This document shows positions 37,801 through 49,800 of a stretch of 64,000 nt of DNA, piece after piece. The position numbers and the translations under genes are program-made. How positions within the stretch are numbered: the stretch's first letter is position 1; every line of letters begins with the position of its first letter. Source of the DNA: Topomyia yanbarensis (Eukaryota > Arthropoda > Insecta > Diptera > Culicidae); the NCBI RefSeq assembly GCF_030247195.1, contig NC_080672.1:364304271-364368270 (forward strand). The letters are read 5' to 3'. Below the pieces are notes generated by a model that was not told where the DNA came from, made no database searches, and was given only the letters and a program-made list of their open reading frames with translations.

Positions 37801-40800
37801 TTTTTTGGTGGAATTCTAACCAAATTATTTTATGATATGGTCGTTTTCAACAAAATCACATCCATTAAACTGTGGAAGGATGAAATTTGTTACTGGTTTC
37901 TCGGGGCTATCCTGCTATTTTTTAAACTCTGATATGTCTCATGCGAATAATAAATCTAGCTCATCAAAGAACTTGGGTATTGCTCTTTGCATCCTTACTA
38001 TTATGATTAGGTTTTTCTTTTTGCTTAATGAGTTTAAAAATTATATATCGGTGGAAGCACGTTTTAATTTTTTCCAAATCTACGTTTTACTCACTTATTG
38101 TAGATCTGTATGATCTACCGAAACCTACCCTCATTTTACTATCGTTGTTTTATGTTCAATCCAATGGCAGCTTGACTCCTTGCATGAGTATTTTTTTACT
38201 GTTGTGCTTACTTTCATGAAACTTTGACCGCCGTTTGAAACGTTCACCTACCACGACGTCATGGAGCAGAAAGGAAAGGTATTCGAACCGGGGTACCAAG
38301 TTTCTACTTCTCCACAAACTACTTCCAGCTGACTTTCTCATATGCATTGTTGTTTATTTTTGTTTCATTTTACTGTTTTTTCCAACTCGTATGTTTGATA
38401 GCAGCTTTGGTTTAGCGTTACTGTGTGGTTGCGTGTCAGATGTCACAACGGTATTGGTTTCAATTTTATGCTTGCTTTCTGACCTTAGTTTTCCTTGCTT
38501 TTCTATATGCGGCCTCGTCTGTTCAAAAGGTGCATGGATGTGTTATGTTAGTTAGGTTACACAATCAGAGTTTGATTATGCTTTAATAATTACTATAATA
38601 ATCAAAATACACTGGGCGCTGATTTTGTTGAAATTTTTCAGTTTTCCGCATAGGTAATTTCTACAATCGACACGTACATTTGGGCGGTAGCCTTGTTCCG
38701 TAATTGATTGCGCGTGATCAAAAATTATTTCATCGTAATGTGTTCTTTCCCATCCAGTTTTTTAGGAGTCATAACGGTAGGCAACGTTGTCGTGTTCGTA
38801 ATACGTTTATAAACCTTGATCTGACATTAGTTTTTAACACCACCCTCCTTGAAAGAGGGATTCGTTCCTCGTTAGTGTAAATTCCGTATGGTTTTGCCTG
38901 TAAATGCGGACTGGTTCACAGGCACAGTGTAACAGGACAAAATTATTAGTTCCCGTGAGCGTTCTAGAGATTTGGTGTGTTGGGAAGTATTTTGGAAATT
39001 TCCCTATGAGATGATCATAACAAAAAGATTTCAAAACTGTATCTACCCAAGAAACAACTAAGCACTAAAGCAATCATTATATTCACTATATAACAGCTTT
39101 TCGATGCTTATAGGCTTTATACAAGCTTTGCAACTGTCTATAAGCTTTATAAAAGCTTTGACAAGGCTTATAAGCACTACGAATATCATGCATTAAAACA
39201 AGCCGTATATTGGTATATGAAGCTCTACTGTAGAGTTTGTGAACCCTGTAGCTATAAGCCAGATACGGTAGTCACCGATGCCATTTTAATGCCTGTTATG
39301 GTTGGCATTTCCATTAGTCTAACCAATAAATTCCAAATCAAATCAAATATGATATGAGGCACATTAGTTTTGTTCCAATACCAGGAGAAAGTGGAGGTAC
39401 TCCAGAGCAAACAGAAAGAAAATCGTTCCTGTACTCTCTTCTCTTTTTTCTTTTATAGGTAGCAAAACGGAGTAAAAAGTATTTTTTGCTTCGGAGTGAT
39501 TTCCGTGTATAGGAACAAACCTATTGTAAGCATAGGAAACCTCATCAGCTTCCGAGGTATGGGAATGTCGTCGTAAACAAATTAAAGTGCACAAAACCTT
39601 CGTGCCATAAAATTATATCGTAAATACATTGCGAGAATTTGTTTCAATTTACTATAGAACTGAATAGTTAAAAAAGTATGATAAAAAAATGCGCCTTATT
39701 ATAAGTGTAATAACAACAGAAATCTTTCAATTTAAGAACGGCAAATATCATTAGACTTGCCAACGTCCAAATGGATCAAACGACAAGCGCGCTGGAACAA
39801 AGTAACCCCGAAATCTTCTAAAGGTAGAAGTTCGAGTCTGGAACGTACGCCGTATTAAAACAGACCATGAAAAAAAAGAGCGAGAAAAAAACTTTTTCCT
39901 GCCTGTTTTTGTTTTGTTTTTTTTTCATCCAATGGGCTACCCACCACAATTTTCTCTTGTGTTAATTATTAACAAGACCAGATTTATAAAATATTTTACT
40001 GTGAAAATTTAATTCTGCTATAATTTTGTTTTAGTATTCTGATCGGGATCTGAGCCTTCTTTTGTGTTTGGACAACAAAACCATTTTACCGCTGAAGTGA
40101 CATTCCTAACGAACTTTAGACCGCAAACTACAGCAGTAGATCATGAAGGCATTCAAAGTCAAATTCAGGAATTTCAGACTGAAATGTGGCCTCGGAAATT
40201 CGGTCCAAAACACAAGCCCGGATGTTTTATTGTCGGGTACTCACTCAGCTTGACGGATGATAAATAGGTTAAATGGATTTCGAACAGCTTCCGGTTGAAA
40301 CATTTTAAGTCGCCATGGGTCGTGGAGATGCGTTCAACAAATTTAAACTTGTTTGTGCCGACAGGTTTGCACAGATGTAACCAGCCGATCTGGCTGCGAA
40401 TTTAAAGATGTGGTCGAAAAACTCTGTTTTTTGTCACAACCAATTTGAAGATTATATTCCAATTCCAAGTGTACCGGTCCGATCATACGCAAGCCTTAGA
40501 TGATATACAACTCTTTTTTTTACTGTTTATTGCAAAAACAGGACATTTATGATTGAGCTACAAATATTGATTTTAGCAACATGAAGTCTTTGAAGAAGTT
40601 TCTTGAAGTCGTCCCCACTTTTTGCCTTTCTCATATAAAGAAAGGCTATGCAATCACTGTAAAAATCGACTTTTTAACCGAGGCCCGGAGGGCCGAGTGT
40701 CATACACCATTCGATTCAGTTCGTCGAGATCGGCAAATGTCTGTGTGTGTATGTATGTGTGTGTGTGTGTATGTGTGTGTGTATGTGTGTGTGTCATTTA

Positions 40801-43800
40801 AACTCACACAATTTTCTCAGAGATGGCTGAACCGATTTTCGCAAACTTAGTTTCATCTGAAAGGTATAACGCTCCCATAAGCTGCTATTGAATTTTTAGT
40901 TGATCCGACTTCCGGTTCCGGAGTTACGGGTTGAAGAGTGCGGTCACACAGCAAATTCCCATATAAACTGGTACCACCATGATGTTCAAATGATGTAAAA
41001 CATATTAAAATTGATGTAACATTACTCTAGTTTGCGGGTCTGGATCACTAATGATCAATCAAAGCAGCTTTGACCACATTGGCCACCTATGACGGTTCAT
41101 GACGCCCCCGGGGAACCCGCCAAGTTCCTAAGCTAATATGACACCCATTCCCCAACGAATTCTCTACCGATTTTTACAAACTTGATTTCAAATGAAAGAT
41201 ACAGTAATGCCATTGACTGCTGCTGAATTTCATTCTGTTCTGACTCTTGCTTCCGGAGTTACAGGGGTGTTAGTAAGGATACACTGGAATTTCCCATATA
41301 AATCGGTACAATCGTAATACCTCAGAGGCTAAAAACTATTGAAATGGTCACCAAATTACTTCTAATCGCAGATTTAGATCACTGATTGCCAATCAAACAT
41401 TCTTTGAATATATTGTCCACTATCGACGATTCCGGAAGTCCGGAATTCCGGGCATATTCCACAATTAAAGTCACATCGGTTCTTCGGTGATGACTGAACC
41501 GATTTTCTCAGACCAAGTCTCAAATGGAAGGCAAAATATGCAGTTGAGTATTGCGTCGCCGCCCCTCCCCCCCGTCTTGCCCTTACACCTCCCTCCTTCA
41601 TCACTCCCCTCCCCTTGGACCACCCTCACGCCCGCATTTCCTTCATCCACCCCGTATACCGAAATAAGATGAAGGATTTCTGACGCATCCTCCACTCTCA
41701 CTCTACTAACCCCCCATTCCCTCCACTTTCAAACCCATTCCACCAACATTTCAAAATATAATTACATGAAGATAACATTGAACTCATGCTGATTAAGGTA
41801 ATTAAATACTATTCTTTTGCCTTTCTCATATAGAAAGGTTATGCAATTGCTCCAAAAACCGACTTCCTAACCGAAGCCCGGAGGGCCGAGTCTCATATAA
41901 CATTCGACTCAGTTCGCCGAGATCGCAAAATATCTGTGTGTATGTATGTGTGTTTGTATGTGCGTATGTATGTGTGCATGTATGTATGTATGTATGTATG
42001 TATGTATGTATGTATGTATGTATGTATGTATGTATGTATGTGTGTGTATGTGCGGATTTGTTAACAAAATGTCCACATCGGTTTCTCGGAGATGGTTGAA
42101 CCGATTTTTAGAAACTAAGATTCAAATGAAAGGTATACTATTCTCATAGGTTGCTATTGAATTTCATTTTCAACCGACATCTTGTTCCGGATTACGAGTT
42201 GAAGAGTATGGTTACAAAACAAAATTTGTTGATTTGTCCACATCGGTTTCTCGGAATTTTCTGAACCGATTTTGACAAACTTGATTTTAAATGGAAGGTC
42301 CATCAGCTGCTGTTGAATTTTGTGTGGATCCGAGTTCTGGTTCCTGAATTACAGGGTGATACGTACGATCACGCAGCAAATCTTGATTCTAACGAATTCT
42401 GCGATGAATGTAAAAAGGTAAAATTTTTGCCTTTCTCAATAGAAAGGTATTGCAATTGCTCTGAAAACCGACTTTTTAACGGAGGCCCGGAGGGCCGAGT
42501 GGCATATACCATTCGATTCAGTTCGTCGAGTTCGGCAAATGTCTGAGCGTGTGTATATATGTGTGTATGTATGTATGTGTGTGTATGTGCGTCTGTGTGT
42601 GTATGTGACCAAAAATGTCACTCATTTTTCTCAGAGCTGGCTGAACCGATTTTGACAAACTTAGTCTCAAATGAAAGATACAACGTTCCCATAGGCTGCA
42701 ATTGAATTTCTGATGGATCCGACTTCCGGTTCCGGAATTACAGGGTGGTGAGCACGATCACGCAGAAAATGTCGATTTTAATAAATTCTGCAATGAATGT
42801 ATAAAGGTGAAAATTTTTCCAAAATATGACCACAACTGCTTCGATTTGTAGTATTAGGTCACTAACATCCATTCAAAGTCTTTTTGGCCCTATTGGCCAC
42901 CATCATCGGTTCTGGAAGCCCCGGCGGAAGTATCCAAATTCAGAATAACAGTCACATCGGTTTCCCGGAGATGGCTGGACCGATTCAACCAAACTTAGTC
43001 TCAAATGAAAGGTGTTGCGCCTTCGTAAATGGTTATTTAATTTCATCCCGATCTGACTTCCGGTTCCGGAGTTACAGGTTGTGGCGTGCGATCACATAGC
43101 AAATTGCGATTCAAATCGATACTCCGATGAAAGCAAAAAAGGTAAAAATTTCGCTAAAATGTCTCTCAAACAACTTAAATTTGCTGTTCTAGGTCATCGA
43201 CGGCCAACCAAACTTTCGTTGACTACATTGACCACCATAGACGGTTCCGGAAGTGCCCGGGAAAAGCGGCCATCTTTCAAAATTGACGTACTCACATCAG
43301 TTTCCCGGAAATGGTTGGGCCGATTTTCACAAACACTGTCCCAAATGATAGCTATAGTATCCCCACAGATGTCTATAAAATTTCGTACGGATCGCTTGGA
43401 TGCGTCCGGAAATATAGACTAATCCATCCGGTCACATATGAAATTCCCATATAAGCCGGAACTAAATTTTTTTTCAAAGGGGACACCCCATGAAATTTCA
43501 GAAATCAAATTCGTTTTTGATGCCAAACATCTTTAAAATGCATGAAACGTCGAGATTTTATGTTATCTCGAAAAATTTTTTTTTATGAAGATCGACTTTT
43601 TGGGACTGCCGATTTCGCACCTTTTTTCAATTTAATATTAATGTAGCTGTTTTTTCTTTTACAAAATTTTAGAACTCGAATAGTGATTTTTTCTTGTATA
43701 TTTGTCATGTCATTTATAATAATAAAATGTAATATATTCATTTGAAAGCTTTTAATGAATATAAACAACGCAAACATTCACGTGTTCATGATTGAGAAAG

Positions 43801-46800
43801 GCACAATTGCACCGCTAGGTGGATTAAAATAGGTTTTTCAATTTAATATTAATGTAGCTGTTTTTTCTTTTACAAAATTTTAGAACTCGAATAGTGATTT
43901 TTTCTTGTATATTTGTCATGTCATTTATAATAATAAAATGTAATATATTCATTTGAAAGCTTTTAATGAATATAAACAACGCAAACATTCACGTGTTCAT
44001 GATTGAGAAAGGCACAATTGCACCGCTAGGTGGATTAAAATAGGTTTTTTATCTCATCAAATCGATTATTAGAAAAGAAGTCAACCACATTTTTTTCAAA
44101 TAATATAAAAAAATTCAAACAAACATTTAGCCCTTATTTGTACATTATGACGAACAGACAAAATTAATATTATTCTTTCTTTCTATTATATTTTTACACT
44201 ATTTGCCAAGTGTTTCATCCCATTTTTTGGAAGCCATCATCCAAATTTTTTTTAATATCCTGTATATTTCCAACAGCTTTACTAGACTTTTTGAAGACCC
44301 TCTACACAATCGCCTACCCGAGCAAATACTCATGGGTTCAAACACCAAACAGCCCCTTGAAAATACCATGAATATGGTCCGTGCCCACTTTCACAACCAT
44401 TAAAACCCCATAAAATGGTCTCAATAACCCATAAATATACCAACGTATGGTTTTTCTATGGGATATACCGGACCATGACGATGGTGTTTTCGTGGCCTGA
44501 ACCCATTTCAAACACCCATGCCCAACCCTATGAGTATGGGGGTATTATGGACTTTACGTTTGCTCGGGTAGTAGCGTTTGAAGGACCGAAACTGAAAGCA
44601 ATTTGGTGCATTGGAATCTTTGTACCCTTTCCCAATTGAGAATTGGGCCGACGATGAATCCGACTAAAATAGTGAAGGGATACCCGAGCAAATACTCATG
44701 GGTTCAAACACCACATAGCCCCTTGAAAAGACCTTAAACATGGTCCGTGTCAAAATTCACAACCATCAAGACACCATAAAATGGTCTCAATAACCCATAA
44801 ATACACCAACATATGGTATTTTATATGAGATCTACCGGACCATGGTGAAGGTGTTTTCATGGGTTGAACCCATTTCAAACACCCATGTCAAACCCCATGA
44901 GCATGGGGGTATTATGGGCTTTTCGTTTGCTCGGGTACAATGCACCTTATATACAGAGAGTAACATCTTCCTCACACACTCAGATCGCTAGATCCTCGCA
45001 TTTATAGTTCTGGTACTGTAACAAATGGTAGACTTCAAACCGCATGAACATATTGCTTGCCATATCAGCACTTTCCGAGCAAGTTTCTCCACTTGAATCC
45101 ATCTATCCACAACCCATACGACGGCAGTATGATATTGTGAACCTGAAAGGGGTTTTGCATACATTTAGTAAAGTAACTGTAAAACTTGTGAATTTCTGGG
45201 CCTTTGCTGACGCACGTTGCTTTTGTTCTGCGTTTTGTTTTTTCGACTTTCTGCCTATAAGATCTACAGGTAGTTCCGTTTCGTGATACATTCGATTATT
45301 CCGACGCTCATTCACACTTTATTGGCAAAATCGCGTATCGTGCGCGACATTTTGGAAATAAAGAATTTACACCGCACGGGATAGTCTACAAACGCAAAAT
45401 GACTGTCAAACGCGCAGCATGCTGTGGTGCGTATAACGGCAATGTATGTGGGTAGCTTCCCTCCCACACGGAAACGAAAAACTACCTAAAATTGAGTTCC
45501 TTTGACTCAATCTCGTGGTATCGTGGGGGAACTTAAAATTAGGTAAACCGTGTTGAAGGTAGTTTCCATTTAACCACGGCAAAAATTACAACTCATTGAT
45601 AGGTTTTTTATACTCAAATTTAAGTTGTATTTACCTAATTTTGAGTATACCCCAAATAACTCAAAAGTACCTTCCTCCACGGAAGACCTCGACTGAGTCG
45701 AATCTCTCGTTTTGTTTTTGACAACACTAATAAGTGCGAAAGCGACGCACAACTCAAAAGTAAGTTAAAAGAACTTATGCTGCAGGTTGTTTTATTTAAC
45801 CGTGCATACAGCCCTTAATCCGCCTAATAGTGAATTACGACATTATTTTATTTCTCAATTCAGATCGATAGTTTTGTTTTGCAGAGTTTTAGAGGAACTT
45901 ATTATAACTAAGGCGTTATTTGTGAAAGAATCCTTGAAAGCATGAGTGGTAGACTACTAAAATAGATAACGTGCAATGAACAACAACAATTAGTATTTAT
46001 AAAGCTATTTTTATTTTCGATTGAAAAGAGCTCAGTTTCCCAAGTTAATTCTTTAACGAGAAAATGCGTAAGTACAAAAAAACGCTCCAAATACTGAAAA
46101 CTCAGAACGCTTCAAGGCAGCGGCAGGGCAGTGTAACAAAGAGTACTTATTGATGTTTCTATCGATAGTTAGTTGGCGAACCGTCGCCAATAACAAGTAC
46201 TACCTGAAGTTATAAGGCGTTCCTACCTTTAAGAATTATTTGGATGCGAATGCATCCTTCACGTGCACCTCTGAGCACTCTTTGTCCCATCATGAGTTGC
46301 AGGTGCACAATCTCAAATTCAGTTGCCTATTTGTGCGTGAATTTACTGAAACCAGCATTCAGTTTCAACGCTATCTTCATTAATTCCATCAGTTCAAAGA
46401 AAATACAAATTCATTCACCATCCAAAGTAGGGTTTGGAGTACCGGTTTTACCGTTACCGAAAACCGGTAAAACCGTCCAAATATTCAATACCGAAACACC
46501 GGTTTTGCAACAATGAAAAACCGGCATTTTCGGTATTTTTTTTAGCAAAAACTATTTAAATAATTTTTCATTGTTTTTTTTTATAATAGAGCTTTCGAAA
46601 TACTTTAAAAATATTTTCACCTACTAGTGTTAGAAGTAAGATCGCGTTTTTTGGGACACTTCAATGTTTTTGTATAAGCAGTGGAATGCAGCTCGATCGA
46701 ACTTCTGCACATGGCTGTATAAAATAATGCTATTACGCACGCGAATGTTAATTGCATAACAATCTGCATCATATTCAATCGTTTGTGGAGAGAGAAATCA

Positions 46801-49800
46801 ACTCATAGTTATAATAATACGATGAATAGTATTTATATTTCGAGATCTTCAATTACACAGCTATTAGCATATTTAGCAGTCACATGTTGCTTGAATCAAC
46901 TAAACAACACTCTCGACAATTAGTTGTCCGGTGTTGAAGTTGCATTTTTAACAATCTGAGAATCTGTTGTAAATTCTTGGTAGCTAGCTGCCCAGAGTTA
47001 TTGCACACATGCAATTATTTACCCCACTCCACTGACAAAATTCCTGCCCGTGGCAAGCGTGGAGATTAGAGTGACAGAAAAAATGACTCCCATCGGCCCA
47101 CCCCTGAGTCGATTCCTAGTCCCACCAGGAGTGTCTGCTCCAAATTTGAGTGAAATCGAACAAGTCTAGCTACCGGACCAACGCGCTTGAAGTTTGTATG
47201 GGATTTTTCGACAATTTACACGGAAAAACCCACTTGCGAACATTTTCACCGCTAGGGGGCACTGTATACATCAGATTATCACCAAAAGTGAAACTTAAGA
47301 AGATAATTCTATTATTCTATTATAATTCTATTATCTACAACAATCTTTGTTGAAGACTGCAAAGCGATCCGACTCGAACAAGAAAAGTTATTAAACTTAT
47401 AACGAAGTGATGTCTGAGTCAGTTTTGCATGGGGCCTAGCAGTGCATGGTAGTGTATCAGTATTAGGTTCTAACAAACTAAACATTTTTATGGAATAATG
47501 GTTAGATTTAGCTCACTAGTGTGTTCGGAAGAATTGTAGTACATAATACGAGTTATGTTTTGGTTAGTAAACTTTAGTTCCAGCTGTGACCGCATAGATG
47601 GCGCCAACACTAACTTTTCAACGGAGAGAGATAGAAATTAAGTGTTTTCTACAAAGTTGTAGAACAAGAATTTTTCAGTAATTCTGCCAAACATCTCGGA
47701 ACTAAAATTTTCTAACCAAAACATAACTCGTATTATGTACTGCAATTCTTCCGAACATACTATTCAGCTAAATCTTACCATTATTCCACAAAAATGTTTA
47801 GTTTGTTGGCATTATAACGTACAGTACTTTCGATTGAGGATGGATAGCTACTCCCAGGTTCCATTCGCAAATTTTCTGTGCAATTTCGCTTGTTCTGTTC
47901 AATCAAGAACTAGCAATTACGAGTTGTACGGTCATCCTGCTCATGCTCAATTGGAAAAGGAAGCAAAAAAACGCTGATTTTCAAGACGAGGTGGAATTGA
48001 TGCTTAAGCGGTTTCATATACGAAGTAGGACTCTTATAATGGGTATTTTGAATACTGATGACAAAATAGACAGAGCTTAACCTGACCTATAACAAATCTA
48101 AAACGTTTCTGATGCGCTGAAGCTTGGCTCAAACATTTTTTGAACACTATTTTCAGTATATGTTGAAGCATTTGTATAAGAAGAAAACAGCAATTTTAAC
48201 GTAACGTCTGTTGAGCGATTATTTTGTTAATAAAGTATGAATTGGCATCGAACCAAGTTAAATGCGACTGCTTTGTAAATTCAACTTAATTTTCATTTTT
48301 TCTTTTTGATTACCGGTTTTACCGTTTTTTTTTCATTTTCAATACCGAAAATACCGGTTTCTCAAAATGCCTCGGTTTTCCCAACCCTAATCCAATGCGT
48401 TCATCTTTCACATTTTCGAGCATAAATGAACCGCATAATCTATGTCTAGTACCTTGTTGCTTGATAATCCCACTCACAACTAGCATAGAAACAAAATTAA
48501 ATTTGCAACTGAAGTTGAATTTGAACAGAAAATAACTGAATGAATGCGCAGCACCGAACGAATAACGGACGTGGCAAACAACTGAAACATTCCCTTCAGC
48601 GCGGTGGACATGAATTGAATGTCGTTCCTCTTTCAAGCTCTAATCGGGGATGTCAATATTTCTAAGCTCTGGTTGGGACCCTGCCTGCGGGAGTTCGCGT
48701 CTGGTACGCGTTTATACTGAGCTTGAATCGCGGTGTCGAGAATTAAGCCAGCAAAAATCCGTACTCTTCCTCCGGAGGAAGCTCTTGTGTGGACTCAATG
48801 TTATCGGATATCGACTAGCTAAAATGGCACGTTCTCCATGTTGATCGGAGATTTCTGCTCTGTCGTGATTTGTCTTTTCATCATGTCCCTGATGGGAAGG
48901 ATTGGGCAAGAAGTAAGGCTAGGGATAAGGAAAATAACGACGCAGAGAACATAGAAAAAACAGGAGTATTCTTCATTCCCAAGGGAATAAAAGACACTTC
49001 TCGATTATCGAATACCCCGAAAGGATATTGAGATAATAGAACGACAACAACAAGGGATGGGCGCAGCGTAGTTGGTAAATTGATTACCTTGTACACAGCG
49101 CACCTGGGTTCGAGTCCCAACCCCGCACATAGGGTTAGAAATTTTTCATAAGTGATTTTTCTAACCGGAAGAGACGAATGACCTTAAGGTTAAAACCTCT
49201 ATAATCGAAATAAAAAAAGAACGACAACACCCCCGAAGAGATATTGTTATGCAAATACGGCTTGAACCTTACCTTAGCTCTTTACCACACTGGGTTAAAA
49301 ACAATAGCATATGCTTGAGTTTTAGCTCTCTGTACATAGGTTGATCTATGTATGAAGAACCAAAAATCCGGATACCCAATTGCATTACTGCAGGGTAAAG
49401 TGCCTATTTTCACCATACTAAGCAGGGTGCCTCACCAATTCATTAATTTCTCGGCCTACAATCAATGGAATGCGAAAAAATTGACATCAACAGCTTTGCT
49501 TCGTTGTTAAGAACCAATATAATAACACAAATGCGCTGAAAACAGTGAAATTCTCGTGTTTGAGCGCAACGAAAACTCGAATCGAGTGCCCCTATTGTTG
49601 CGCTACCATTTGACTTAATGCGTTGAACAAAGATGGCAGACACTGCTCTAACCAACGGCTTCAAATGGGTAGGGTGATAATAGAAACATGGTGAAAATGG
49701 GCTCAACACCCTATCAAATGATATGAAGTTCCGTAATTAGATTCACAAAGATCACACGAATAATACTCAGCACGCTGAATAGTAGCTATGTGACAATTGG

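Larger units (their letters stand above)
46428..48389. mobile_element. Non-autonomous hAT-like element, 1.96 kb
   Basis: The ends TAGGGTTTGG and CCCAACCCTA are inverted with one mismatch, and both are followed inside by ACCGGTTTTACCG-type motifs. The flanks ATCCAAAG (46420-46427) and ATCCAATG (48390-48397) are an 8-bp duplication with one change, as for hAT elements. No transposase is present. A smaller fold-back (47465-47812) lies inside. Confidence 0.7.

Noticed and set aside
38235..38555. Leu/Phe/Cys-rich 106-codon frame, possible membrane peptide
   Set aside because: T-rich DNA gives Leu, Phe, Ser and Cys by composition; there is no regular cysteine spacing, no clean signal peptide at the start and no poly(A) signal directly after it.
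39775..39870. Possible tRNA or SINE with a GTTCGAGTC motif followed by A-rich sequence
   Set aside because: The B-box-like word is there but no stems or A box could be paired, and no second copy was seen.
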